This document shows positions 45,567 to 54,161 of a DNA stretch of 64,000 nucleotides, one piece after another. This DNA comes from Calothrix brevissima NIES-22 (GTDB taxonomy: Bacteria; Cyanobacteriota; Cyanobacteriia; Cyanobacteriales; Nostocaceae): positions 62,001-126,000 of the forward strand of contig NZ_AP018208.1 in assembly GCF_002367995.1 (NCBI RefSeq), given 5' to 3'. The position numbers and the translations under genes were made by a program. Every line of letters begins with the position of its first letter. The first letter of the stretch is position 1. The notes below the pieces were generated by a model, which ran no database searches, had not been told where the DNA came from, and saw only the letters and a list, made by a program, of their open reading frames with translations.

Positions 45567-46421
45567 TTATACAATCTGTGTAACAGTCTGCTGTTGAACT
45601 TGCTGCATCCATGCTTTGATGGCTTGCAGTTCATCCAAGCCATCAACTACAGCATTAACTATGTATTTATGATAGGAATTACCAGCATGATTGGGGTGGT
45701 CAAACTTATCTGATGCCCAAGCAATGCACATTGTTTTTACAAGCTCATCAACTTTACTGTGATGAAGCTCGCTGGGACTACTAACATCTTGAAAATGTAA
45801 CCATTCCTTGATTAAATCAAGTGGGTAATTAAGTAAAGTCCGAATTTGTTTTACTCGCAAATCTTGAGGATGTATTGCAGATGTTACAGTAGTTTGCTTT
45901 GGATTTGATTGTGGTTGTACAGGTTGAACATAATCGACTGAATCTGAAGTTGGAGTTAACTGAGATTGAACATCACGAATAATTGTTGCCCAATCAGCGT
46001 TAGGATTCCATTCTCTACGAATACGGGTTTTAGTTACAGCGTCATAAAGATTGCAGAAAACTGAGTTTTCATCCCCAGGAGTAGCAACAATTATCAAAGG
46101 CTGAGTAAAATCTTTCACAACAGATGCAGCTAACAAGAATGATTTAGCAAAGTTGGTTTCAATGCCACTACGGACGATATAAATTTCATCAGCTTGGACA
46201 ACAATATCTAATTTTAAATTGTCCTTTCCTTTGAAATCTTTATCTGTCAGTCTTAGCTCTAAAACATAACCTGTTAATGCTCTTTGGCTCACAGGAATTT
46301 TTTTGTCTTGTTCAATTTCGCATTTATACCAAGCGTAAATTCGCCCATCAACCTCTAATTTCTTCACATACAGATAAATTGGCTGTGGTGGATTACCTAA
46401 TCCGAGTTTTATTTCAGGCAT
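45567..46421 (-). CDS. Hypothetical plasmid protein (downstream gene of a two-gene operon)
   Basis: The 284-residue protein has a beta-rich N-terminal half (IYLYVKKLEVDGRIYAWYKCEIEQ, LRLTDKDFKGKDNLKLDIVVQ), reminiscent of an OB-like or phage single-strand-binding-like fold. A Gln/Thr-rich linker (about residues 155-185) leads to a helical C-terminus (IRTLLNYPLDLIKEWLHFQ). It starts 3 bp after the gene at 46424-46687. I cannot name the family; nucleic-acid binding is only a possibility. Confidence 0.6.
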   Translation of the reverse strand: MPEIKLGLGNPPQPIYLYVKKLEVDGRIYAWYKCEIEQDKKIPVSQRALTGYVLELRLTDKDFKGKDNLKLDIVVQADEIYIVRSGIETNFAKSFLLAASVVKDFTQPLIIVATPGDENSVFCNLYDAVTKTRIRREWNPNADWATIIRDVQSQLTPTSDSVDYVQPVQPQSNPKQTTVTSAIHPQDLRVKQIRTLLNYPLDLIKEWLHFQDVSSPSELHHSKVDELVKTMCIAWASDKFDHPNHAGNSYHKYIVNAVVDGLDELQAIKAWMQQVQQQTVTQIV

Positions 46422-46423
46422 AA

Positions 46424-46687
46424 TTAAAAATCATCCAGTTCAGTTTGAGCTTTAGTAGGCTGCTTTTGGATTCTGGCTTTATTCATTTGATGAATTGATT
46501 CTTGAATTACAGGTCTTGCAGCTTCTTTAACAGAGGATTTGGCTTGCTGATATAAAAATTGTGTTACGCCTTCTGCATCCTCTTCTGGGTCGATTTGTGC
46601 CCATAATGAGCAACCCAATTCCAACGATTCATAGTCACCTAAGTTAAATTTTCTGTGATAGGTGACAGCAATAGTTTTGATATCCAT
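46424..46687 (-). CDS. Hypothetical plasmid protein (first gene of the operon)
   Basis: The 87-residue protein begins MDIKTIAVTYHRKFNLGDYESLELGCSLW, a strand-rich motif seen in small cyanobacterial plasmid and phage proteins. A helical middle (VTQFLYQQAKSSVKEAARPV) and an acidic C-terminus (ELDDF) follow. The acidic tail is like those on single-strand-binding-type proteins, but the rest does not match a known SSB. It is followed directly by the 284-residue gene. Confidence 0.6.
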   Translation of the reverse strand: MDIKTIAVTYHRKFNLGDYESLELGCSLWAQIDPEEDAEGVTQFLYQQAKSSVKEAARPVIQESIHQMNKARIQKQPTKAQTELDDF

Positions 46688-47105
46688 TAAGTTTTCAACC
46701 TCTCAAGTTTTATATCACTTGCATTCAATAAATATTCAGTGCGATTATGCGCCTCATTCGTCTTGTCTTGAATTAATTATTTGCTACTAGTTGTTGAATT
46801 ATATCCTTTGTAATAAATAGGAACCTAACTAGAGATAGTCAATCAACACAACTGTATATCAATAGGATGAGAAGAAATCAAACAATCAATACTGTACACC
46901 TAGTAGATATATGACTCAAGAAATAGATGTTGACTGACAACTTAGGGCGGCCGCATCATGTCAATAAGTAAAGTTTATTCTCAATAGAGTTAAAAACAAT
47001 GTCATTAACCCTTGCTTATTGCGAAGAACTTAGGCGATCGCCTTGGAGCTTTAAAAATAATCAAACGCGAAATCTTGATTTTTTCGTTGGTTCTTAACCT
47101 TCGTT
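46688..47105. other. Intergenic region, no gene seen
   Basis: The sequence is AT-rich and lies between divergent genes, so both promoters should be here. No strong consensus promoter, repeat or RNA structure was recognised. One HIP1-like GCGATCGC lies at 47034-47041. Confidence 0.4.
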
Positions 47106-47111
47106 GTGATC

Positions 47112-47345
47112 ATGAGGAATTTAGATGCGTTTGCCCTAACTGACAACTGGAGTGTTCCACTGCCTTCAGAACAATACCTAAATCACCGAGTTGTCATATA
47201 TTTTTTTAGTGATGGGCAATGGATACCGATTAAATACTGCCGATTATCAAAGGCCATCGAAATTCATCAAATAACCAAGCAGGAGGTAGCTAACGAAATC
47301 TTGATATTTCCTGTTGATTTAAATCCCAACTTCTTTAATGATTAA
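47112..47345 (+). CDS. Small hypothetical protein
   Basis: This 77-residue protein starts MRNLDAFALTDNWSVPLPSEQYL; GTG 47106 is an alternative start. Strands such as HRVVIYFFSDGQWIPIKYC suggest a compact beta fold. No family is recognised. A good intrinsic terminator follows at 47367, which supports it being a real transcribed gene. Confidence 0.5.
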   Translation: MRNLDAFALTDNWSVPLPSEQYLNHRVVIYFFSDGQWIPIKYCRLSKAIEIHQITKQEVANEILIFPVDLNPNFFND

Positions 47346-47366
47346 CTTTTTTAGTTAAATCCAAAT

Positions 47367-47403
47367 ACTCCCACCTACTTCTTATTTATGGGGGAGTTTT
47401 TCT
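47367..47403 (+). terminator. Intrinsic terminator
   Basis: ACTCCC (47367-47372) pairs with GGGAGT (47392-47397) and is followed by TTTTTC. The loop is about 19 nt. It lies 22 bp after the stop of the gene at 47112-47345. Confidence 0.65.
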
Positions 47404-47510
47404 TATTGAAATACTTATTTGAAAACGGTCAATTCAGTATTTTGTAAAAAGCATTCCCCCGAGATGAAAACTGGTGTAATATATGTAAGATGTGTAACTA
47501 AGTCAAATTT

Positions 47511-47729
47511 ATGACTTTTCAAGAACTAAGCACTGGCGATTACTTCCGCATTCCTGGCATGAGTACTGGTTACGTTTACAGAAAAGCCAGCGATTCGCAT
47601 TGCAGTTTGCACGGAATGTTGCAGCCGATTCGAGCGTACACGAGAGTGAAGCGACTGACATCTGCTGAAGTTCACGAGTATTTTGCTATTCAACAGGTAT
47701 ACCGTGAAAAGCTAAAGAAACCAGCTTAG
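47511..47729 (+). CDS. Small hypothetical protein upstream of the FMN reductase
   Basis: The 72-residue protein begins MTFQELSTGDYFRIPGM and has YVYRKASDSHCSLHGMLQPI, giving a short beta-barrel-like pattern seen in small cyanobacterial plasmid proteins. It is basic at the C-terminus (REKLKKPA). The FMN reductase gene starts 37 bp later on the same strand, so they may share a transcript. Function unknown. Confidence 0.55.
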   Translation: MTFQELSTGDYFRIPGMSTGYVYRKASDSHCSLHGMLQPIRAYTRVKRLTSAEVHEYFAIQQVYREKLKKPA

Positions 47730-47766
47730 AGGTGGGAAGATAGCACAAATTAGTCAAGCTTGCGTG

Positions 47767-48315
47767 ATGAAAATTCTAGCCATTTCTGGAAGTCTCAGGC
47801 CTGGTTCTGCCAATACTTCACTGCTACGTGCTACTACAACACTTTTTGCTCCCGGTGTTGATCTGACAATCTACGAAGGATTGGCAGACTTGCCGCACTT
47901 TAATCCTGAACTCGATAGTGAGCTTCCTCCTTCCTCGGTCAAAAATCTGCGTGAGCAGCTTCAGAGTTCTGATGGTGTGCTTATCTGTACACCAGAGTAT
48001 GCTTATGGAATGCCAGGTGTGCTGAAGAACGCACTAGACTGGATTGTTTCGTCGGGTGAGTTGGTGGGCAAGCCTGTGGCTACGATCAGCGCTTCTCCAT
48101 CAGAATTTGGTGCTGACAAAGCTCATGCTTCTTTGCTACTGACACTGACTGCCTTAGCTGCTAATATCATTGAGGGAGCATCACTGACTGTTCCCTTTGT
48201 CACAAAGAAACTGAATGGTAAAGGTGAATTAACAGACCCCGACACCGTGAAGTCGCTTATATCAGCCCTTAATACATTTGTACGAGGTATTGAGGCACAT
48301 GGAGCTTCCCTTTAA
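47767..48315 (+). CDS. NAD(P)H-dependent FMN reductase (flavodoxin-like fold)
   Basis: The 182-residue protein starts MKILAISGSLRPGSANTSLL, the phosphate-binding loop of FMN in the NADPH:FMN/azo/chromate reductase family. The second FMN-contact region ICTPEYAYGMPGVLKNALDW is complete. Members reduce FMN, quinones, chromate or azo dyes with NAD(P)H and act in the cytoplasm. Length is normal. ATG 47767 follows a GTG in frame; the ATG is preferred. Confidence 0.92.
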   Translation: MKILAISGSLRPGSANTSLLRATTTLFAPGVDLTIYEGLADLPHFNPELDSELPPSSVKNLREQLQSSDGVLICTPEYAYGMPGVLKNALDWIVSSGELVGKPVATISASPSEFGADKAHASLLLTLTALAANIIEGASLTVPFVTKKLNGKGELTDPDTVKSLISALNTFVRGIEAHGASL

Positions 48316-48321
48316 CTTTAA

Positions 48322-48939
48322 TTACTGTTCTATCAAAGCAGACTCAAACACCTGGAAAGCAGTTAAACTGAGTTCAGGAAAAGTCGGTGATTGAAGTTTG
48401 TCGCTACCTCGAAATTGAGTAACTTGGTATTCACCATCAACTAAAACATAAATTGATATTGTCGGCTGTTTGGGATTGCCAATAAAGCGCCTACCGCCAA
48501 AAGCAGCATAGTCAACAATCCAATATTCAGGTATGCCTATTTCTTCGTACTCACCAAATTTTAAGAAATAATCATCCCGCCAATTAGTACTGACAACTTC
48601 TACTGCTAATGGAATTGACGCTGCTTGAGTAACTGTTGATGATTTTTTCCAAAGTGGTTCATTCACCAAGTTAGGTAAATTCAATACCATTACATCGGGA
48701 ATATAACCAGATTTTTTATCAACTGATTTGATTAATGCTTGAGTTGGAATCGAATAAGCAAGATTAAACCGACGAATTTCATAATTGAGTTCTCTAATTA
48801 AAAATGCTCTGACTAACTCATGTTCTCCTGTCGGCTGCATTTCAACAATTACTCCTTTATGCAATTCATATCTACCGTTTTCTGGCTTCCATTCAATGAA
48901 CTCTTCAAAGCTAATTGGTTCTGCTAAAGGTTGGAACAT
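48322..48939 (-). CDS. Uma2 family (DUF820) endonuclease-like protein
   Basis: The 205-residue protein has the family start PISFEEFIEWKPENGRYELHKGVIVEM, then GYIPDVMVLN (core D), PLAVEVVSTNWRDDYFLKFGEYEEIGIPEYWIVDY (E-V-V and K/Y positions) and a C-terminal strand region. It is a second, clearly different Uma2 protein from the one at 40439. It is convergent with the FMN reductase, 6 bp apart. Biological function of the family is unknown. Confidence 0.88.
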   Translation of the reverse strand: MFQPLAEPISFEEFIEWKPENGRYELHKGVIVEMQPTGEHELVRAFLIRELNYEIRRFNLAYSIPTQALIKSVDKKSGYIPDVMVLNLPNLVNEPLWKKSSTVTQAASIPLAVEVVSTNWRDDYFLKFGEYEEIGIPEYWIVDYAAFGGRRFIGNPKQPTISIYVLVDGEYQVTQFRGSDKLQSPTFPELSLTAFQVFESALIEQ

Positions 48940-49074
48940 CAGACTGTTTCCTTTAATTGCTGAAACTATACTAATTGACAGTTTCCACTACACAGTAGCA
49001 TGAGAATATCTTCTAAACCTACGTTGATTGTTTGTGAAACGTATCGGTGGGCACTGATAGTCCCACCTTTGAAT

Positions 49075-49779
49075 TTACGCCACCGCTAATTCTGTGCTAC
49101 CTGAAGCTGGTTGATACTCCATTAGCCGCTTCCATTCCTCGCTTGTTAGTTGATCAAACGGTTTATCCAACAATTCCTCGCAAGACCTAGTGTCGAGACT
49201 AGGCAATACTTCAACCATCGACAACGACCACACAGCATCGAATGCAGAATCACAGGGTACTTGCTGCTGATGTTCTGATGACGCTCTGTTGACCCACCAG
49301 CGACCGTCAGTACATCCGGCTGAACCTAGCTTTTTGTCGTTTTGATAAATCCCATCTTCTTTGAGTTCAAAGCCAAACTTCTCACATTCCAAGGCAATTT
49401 GTGCCATGAATTCGTTACCAGTGGTAGTAGCTGGTATTTTTTGCTTTTGTACTGGCAGTGTGCCTTGCTTGTAATGCCAGACGATGTGGTTGTGGCACTT
49501 TGCCCAGGTGTCTGCACGATGTTCTTCTGTTGAGTTCACGATTATCACCCAGCGTTGGGTTATGAATTCGTCGTGGTCGTAGGTGATGCTAGCTATTAGT
49601 TTGTCGCCAACGTAAATTTCATAGTCGTAGCAGCTGATTTCGATAACGGTGAATTCTTCAGGTGCTACAACTTCACCCTGTTGTGTGATGTGCTGCTCTT
49701 GCTCTGCTTGAGTTATCGTTTGCTCATCAACGGCGAAAGAAGCGAAAATTGCTTGCTGTGCAGGTGTTTTGTAGGTCAT
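49075..49779 (-). CDS. Hypothetical plasmid protein (intact paralogue of the broken gene at 41692-43149)
   Basis: The 234-residue protein contains VIEISCYDYEIYVGDKLIASITYDHDEFITQRWVI, a strand-rich region, then a helical C-terminal part with CEELLDKPFDQLTSEEWKRLM. It has no signal peptide. A damaged relative lies 6 kb upstream on the same strand, so the family is present twice on this molecule. Upstream DNA carries heptamer repeats and an operator near the XRE gene from which it might be read. Function is not recognised. Confidence 0.65.
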   Translation of the reverse strand: MTYKTPAQQAIFASFAVDEQTITQAEQEQHITQQGEVVAPEEFTVIEISCYDYEIYVGDKLIASITYDHDEFITQRWVIIVNSTEEHRADTWAKCHNHIVWHYKQGTLPVQKQKIPATTTGNEFMAQIALECEKFGFELKEDGIYQNDKKLGSAGCTDGRWWVNRASSEHQQQVPCDSAFDAVWSLSMVEVLPSLDTRSCEELLDKPFDQLTSEEWKRLMEYQPASGSTELAVA

Positions 49780-50320
49780 AATAGATATTCCTTTGATAAA
49801 AGGGTAAAAGGCGATCGCAAACTTTTCCAGGGCTAGCGATCGCCTTTGTTTTTGATGTGCAAAAGAGCGCTGTACAAATGAAACGCTCTCACAACAAAAT
49901 CAGCGAAGCTGTAAAAATCTTTGGATTCTAGAAGTAGATTCGATAAATAACCAATTTTTTAGACTTAGTTAGGTCATCGGAATCATCTCCGGCGGCTTGA
50001 GCATTACAAGTTTGGCTTCCGGCTGCTAGTCCCGGCGGCATTGGATTTTGTGGGTACCTAAACAGAATTCAGGAGTCAGGAGCCAGAATTCACCATTGAA
50101 TTCTGTGCGACTGGTTCGGCAGTCAGTTGGCGGGGAAACCCCGCTTAAAGGAACTGTCGGCGAATAAACGGCGTTTTTGCACTCCCACCAAATTGAAAAT
50201 TTGCTGGTCTTTTCTCTCATAGAGACGCACTCGCGTTCAATCAGTCGCAGGTTTGAATCCCCAACTGATTGATTCTGACTCCTGACTCCTGACTTCTTCT
50301 TGCTCTCCTTAACAATATAA
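49780..50320. other. Intergenic region with heptamer repeats and a hairpin
   Basis: It holds GGCGATCGC and AGCGATCGCC sites (49808-49848), a GCGGGGAAACCCCGC hairpin (50131-50145) and AGGAGTCAGGAGCC/GACTCCT repeats (50068-50090, 50274-50294). A 99-codon minus-strand frame across it is largely repeat and is not accepted as a gene. Confidence 0.5.
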
Positions 50321-50350
50321 TGCAACCTTTAGTTGCATTTGTCAACCCCT
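50310..50350 (-). promoter_or_regulatory. Promoter with embedded palindromic operator
   Basis: Reading the minus strand: TTGACA, a 17-bp spacer and CATTAT form a sigma-70-type promoter. The perfect dyad TGCAAC-CTTTA-GTTGCA (50321-50337 on plus) fills the spacer. It overlaps the 3' end of the XRE gene, whose stop codon lies in the dyad. AAGGAG follows downstream at about 50305. Confidence 0.55.
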
Positions 50351-50652
50351 AATTGCACAATTTTGGTTTCTTTCAAACACAGTAATTCAGCTAAAGTACA
50401 GCCAAATACTTTACATAAGCCAGTAACGAGTTCTGGGGAAGCACTTTTGACCTCTGTGAAGGTTTCCATCCGGTTCAAATACTGCCGAGACATATCTACG
50501 TCATATTCAGCAAGCTTTTTAGATAAAGTTACTAATGGCATATCACCACGCAATGAGCGCATTTTTTGCCCGCGCTCCTTTGTCCATCTAATAGATCCCA
50601 CTTCAGTTAGTGGTAACATTACAACCTCTTCTATCTGTTCTTGGCTAGCCAT
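50329..50652 (-). CDS. XRE-family (Cro/C1-like) transcriptional regulator
   Basis: The 107-residue protein starts MASQEQIEEVVMLPL; an upstream TTG at 50661 is possible. The helix-turn-helix spans about residues 28-75 (KMRSLRGDMPLVTLSKKLAEYDVDMSRQYLNRME), and the AELLCLKE end is the usual C-terminal helix. Operator-like copies TGCAAYCTTTAGTTG lie just upstream of its start (50657-50673) and at its 3' end (50321-50337), so it probably represses itself and a downstream transcript. Targets beyond these sites are not visible. Confidence 0.78.
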   Translation of the reverse strand: MASQEQIEEVVMLPLTEVGSIRWTKERGQKMRSLRGDMPLVTLSKKLAEYDVDMSRQYLNRMETFTEVKSASPELVTGLCKVFGCTLAELLCLKETKIVQLGVDKCN

Positions 50653-50656
50653 ATTA

Positions 50657-50673
50657 TGCAATCTTTAGTTGAC
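50657..50673. promoter_or_regulatory. Second operator copy upstream of the XRE gene
   Basis: TGCAATCTTTAGTTGAC matches the palindrome at 50321-50337 in 14 of 17 positions and lies directly upstream of the ATG at 50652. This is where an autoregulatory site would be expected. Confidence 0.5.
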
Positions 50674-50889
50674 GAAAATAAGATTCAAGTGCAACTATTA
50701 GTATCAGGGAAAAAGCGGTAATTGTTCGTTGAATAGTACTGTTTAGCAAGAAAGGCAGAAGGTTTTGTAAGAGCAGGGATTCCCTCCTCTACTTGTAGTA
50801 GAGCGCGAAAATCTACCTAATGAGGAATTCTCATGTCCAGTAAATTACATTAAATTGCACAAAATGAACTGATTTGTCGCTGCAACCAG

Positions 50890-53166
50890 ATGGATAGCAA
50901 CCCCCAGCCCCAACCGCCCTTCCACGAAACCAATGAAAACACCCCAGAAATTGGCGGTGGGTTGCCTGTAATTGAGTATTGGGCAAAGCACACACTGTCA
51001 CTTCAAGGGCCACATCTTTGGAAAACCCTGTTTCACAAAAGTGCTTGTCTGTCCTGCTCCTGGGGGACTGGTGGACAAAAAGGAGGATTCACCAATGAAG
51101 CGGGCGAGAAACTGCAACGCTGCATGAAAAGTGTAGAAGCAATTTCAGCCGAAATCCAACCTGCGGTTCCAGTCCACTTCTTTGATTCCCACACAATTAC
51201 TGCCCTACAACAGCTATCTTCTATGGAAGCGGATCGATTGGGAAGACTCAGCTTCCCAGTGATTCGACGCTCAGGTAGTGAACATTATCAGCGCATCTCT
51301 TGGGAAGAGATTTATGCGATCGCCAAAGCTGCATTTCTTCAACCACCAGAGCGAGTTGCATCATACAGTTCCGGGCGCGGTTCCAACGAAGCGGCATTTT
51401 TACTACAATTGCTACTGCGAACCCTGGGTTCCAATAATTTGGCAGATTGTTCAGATCTGTGCCATGCTCCTTCCACAACCGCACTCAAGGAGATGTTTGG
51501 CACAAACACCTCAATCGTCAGCTTGGAAAGCTTGAAGCAGGCAGATTGCGTGGTGTTAGCAGGGGCAAATTCTGCTTATAACCATCCGCGGTTGATGAAT
51601 GAATTGATCAAACTGCGAGACAAGGGTGGCAAAGTGATTGTGATCAATCCGGTGATGGAAATTGGATTGGTGAAATTTGGCTCTCCGGCATTCCCAGTTA
51701 AGTCTTTGATTCCTGGTTCTGACATCGCTTCATTATATCTTCAGCCAATTCCCGGTAGTGATGTGGCGCTGTTTGTGGGCATTCAGAAAGCGTTAATTGA
51801 ACAGGGGTTTGTGCAGTACGACTTTTTACGAGCATATACCCAAGGGTGGGAAGCAGTATTAGAACAGGCGCGATCGCTTTCTTGGGAAATTATCACGACT
51901 ACCTGCGGCGTGTCTCAGCCAGAAATTGCCGCCGCCGCCACCATCATCGGCACATCAAAAGCTGTGGTTTTTGGTTGGGCAATGGGCATTACCCAACAGA
52001 CAAATGGTGTCGATAATGTCTACAGTATCGCTAATACAGCGTTAATTAGCGGACAGATTGCCAGAATGGGAGCCGGAGTTATGCCAGTGCGGGGACATTC
52101 CAACGTCCAGGGCTTTGGCTCAATGGGTGTCACCGTGAAGCTCAAAGAAGAAATTAAGCAAGCGTTAGAGAAGTTGTTGGGGCGATCGCTCTCTTTACCC
52201 AAAGGTTATCACACTCGTGACTTAATCGAAGCGGCAGAAGCTGGCAAAGTGGATAGTCTCATCTGTGTAGGTGGTAATATCTATGGTGCTAATCCTGACT
52301 CAGCACAGGCAAAACGGGCATTGGGTAACATCGATACCATCATCTATCTCGCTACTAAACCCAATATTGGGCACTTTCACGGATTGGCGAAAACTCACAC
52401 AATCATCATTCCTGTGCTCAACCGATTTGAAAACCCCCACAAAACCACCGTTGAATCGGGTAACAACTTTGTGCGCCTCAATGATGAAGGCAAAACTCAC
52501 CTGAAGAATGCAGATTTAATTTCCGAAGTTGAGTTTTTAACTGAACTAGCACATCGGTTGCTGGGTGATTATCCCGTCGAATGGCGCAAACTACAAGATA
52601 CTCGCTACGTGCGGCAATTGATTGCCACAACCATTCCCGGCTATGAAAAAATTGCGACGATTGATGACACCAACGAAGAGTTTACCATCTCTGGGCGCAT
52701 CGTCACCGAACCCCATTTTAAAACGCCGTCAGGTAAGGCAAAAATGTTGACTACGCCACTGCCGGATCTGGCTCTACCCCAACCTCAAGACTTCGATATT
52801 GATCCTAGAGCAAATAGTCTTGTGCTGGCATTAATGACTGGACGCAGCTATTCCCAACACAACACAGTGGTTTATAAAATTGATGATCAGTATCGGGGAA
52901 TGCCCCATCGCCATTGCATTTTGATGAATCGCATAGATGCACAAAAGATTGGGTTAGCCGAACATGATCTTGTTACAGTCCAGGGTGATGCAGATAAACT
53001 AGAGAACGTGGAAGTGATTTACGGTGCTGTGCGGGAAGGCGCAGCTTTGATGTTTTATCCGGAAGTGAATGTCATTTTTAAAGCTAGAACAGAAACGCGC
53101 TGCGGTACGCCTGCTTACAAACGGGTGCCAGTGGTAGTATATGGAAAACAGCGATCGCCACATTGA
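50890..53166 (+). CDS. FdhF/YdeP-type molybdopterin oxidoreductase
   Basis: The 758-residue protein belongs to the bis-MGD molybdopterin superfamily. An N-terminal CLSCSWG precedes the catalytic domains; YSSGRGSNEAAFLLQLLLRTLGSNN and CVVLAGANSAYNHPRLMNELI are the MGD-binding regions, and the C-terminal domain (LMTGRSYSQHNT, AEHDLVTVQGD) caps the cofactor. The family is related to formate dehydrogenase H but its substrate is generally unknown. There is no Tat signal, so it is cytoplasmic. It is followed after 61 bp by an arylamine N-acetyltransferase, probably in one transcript. Confidence 0.9.
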   Translation: MDSNPQPQPPFHETNENTPEIGGGLPVIEYWAKHTLSLQGPHLWKTLFHKSACLSCSWGTGGQKGGFTNEAGEKLQRCMKSVEAISAEIQPAVPVHFFDSHTITALQQLSSMEADRLGRLSFPVIRRSGSEHYQRISWEEIYAIAKAAFLQPPERVASYSSGRGSNEAAFLLQLLLRTLGSNNLADCSDLCHAPSTTALKEMFGTNTSIVSLESLKQADCVVLAGANSAYNHPRLMNELIKLRDKGGKVIVINPVMEIGLVKFGSPAFPVKSLIPGSDIASLYLQPIPGSDVALFVGIQKALIEQGFVQYDFLRAYTQGWEAVLEQARSLSWEIITTTCGVSQPEIAAAATIIGTSKAVVFGWAMGITQQTNGVDNVYSIANTALISGQIARMGAGVMPVRGHSNVQGFGSMGVTVKLKEEIKQALEKLLGRSLSLPKGYHTRDLIEAAEAGKVDSLICVGGNIYGANPDSAQAKRALGNIDTIIYLATKPNIGHFHGLAKTHTIIIPVLNRFENPHKTTVESGNNFVRLNDEGKTHLKNADLISEVEFLTELAHRLLGDYPVEWRKLQDTRYVRQLIATTIPGYEKIATIDDTNEEFTISGRIVTEPHFKTPSGKAKMLTTPLPDLALPQPQDFDIDPRANSLVLALMTGRSYSQHNTVVYKIDDQYRGMPHRHCILMNRIDAQKIGLAEHDLVTVQGDADKLENVEVIYGAVREGAALMFYPEVNVIFKARTETRCGTPAYKRVPVVVYGKQRSPH

Positions 53167-53227
53167 TCGGCTATTTCAACAAGGATGGCATTATAGAAAT
53201 ACATGGTGGCAGTAGAAGGGGAGCAAA

Positions 53228-54052
53228 TTGGAACATTTATCCGATACAGTAGACCTCAATGCTTATTTTCAACGAATAGGTTATGGCGGAGATTGCTGTG
53301 CCACGCTGCAAACGCTACAGGCGATTCACCTATGCCATACCAAGGCGATCGCCTTTGAGAATCTAACTTCATTGCTCAAACAACCTGTCTGTTTGAATTT
53401 AAAATCGTTGTCGAGAAAACTTATTTATGAACGGCGTGGCGGCTACTGTTTTGAGCAAAACTTATTGCTACGCTCAGTCTTGCTCGCCCTTGGCTTTAAG
53501 GTCAAAAATTTAGCAGCCCGTGTACTGTGGAATCTTCCACAAGGAACGATTACTCCCCGCTCTCATATGCTGCTTTTAGTAGAGATTGACGAACGCGAAT
53601 ATGTTGCAGATGTAGGATTTGGGGGATTAACACTCACCGCTCCTTTGTCTATGATCCCAAACATTGAACAGAGTACACCGCATGAAATGTTTCGATTGAT
53701 AATGGCTGGCTACACCTACATTATGCAAGCATACATTGGTCAGGAGTGGAAATCGCTTTATAGTTTTGATCTGCAAGAGCAACAACTCGCTGATTATGAG
53801 GTCAGCAATTGGTATGTCTCAACTCATCCAAACTCACGTTTTGTGACTACACTGATAGTTGCTCGACCAGATGTAGATTGTCGATATGCTTTGCAAAACA
53901 ATAAATTTACAACGTATCATCTCGATGGTCAAAACCAGTCGCTTTTACTCAATACTGTGAGTGATTTACGTACCGTACTGGAGCAAGTATTTTGTTTAAC
54001 TTTACCTGAGATTCCCGGTCTTAACACTACCTTACAAGATTTAGTTGAGTAG
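53228..54052 (+). CDS. nat: Arylamine N-acetyltransferase
   Basis: The 274-residue protein has the Cys-His-Asp triad of the NAT family: C74 in RRGGYCFEQN, H113 in RSHMLLLV and D128 in YVADVGFGG. The enzyme moves an acetyl group from acetyl-CoA to arylamines or hydrazines through the Cys thioester. The start is TTG 53228 with AAGGGGAGC upstream; no ATG fits as well. Length is standard. Pairing with the molybdopterin enzyme suggests a role in detoxification or modification of nitrogenous aromatics, but this is inference. Confidence 0.9.
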   Translation: MEHLSDTVDLNAYFQRIGYGGDCCATLQTLQAIHLCHTKAIAFENLTSLLKQPVCLNLKSLSRKLIYERRGGYCFEQNLLLRSVLLALGFKVKNLAARVLWNLPQGTITPRSHMLLLVEIDEREYVADVGFGGLTLTAPLSMIPNIEQSTPHEMFRLIMAGYTYIMQAYIGQEWKSLYSFDLQEQQLADYEVSNWYVSTHPNSRFVTTLIVARPDVDCRYALQNNKFTTYHLDGQNQSLLLNTVSDLRTVLEQVFCLTLPEIPGLNTTLQDLVE

Positions 54053-54161
54053 GCTGCACCCTTGTATGTTTCAACAAACTTAAGTTGCTAGTTAACTTAA
54101 ATACTTGAAGAGTGCTCATAACGGGACTTAGATTAAAACGGATTGCTTTCAAACTAAATTT

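Noticed and set aside
50026-50325. 99-codon minus-strand frame downstream of the XRE gene
   Set aside because: Much of it is heptamer repeat and a GC hairpin; no protein-like pattern or homology is recognisable, although a promoter and AAGGAG lie upstream.
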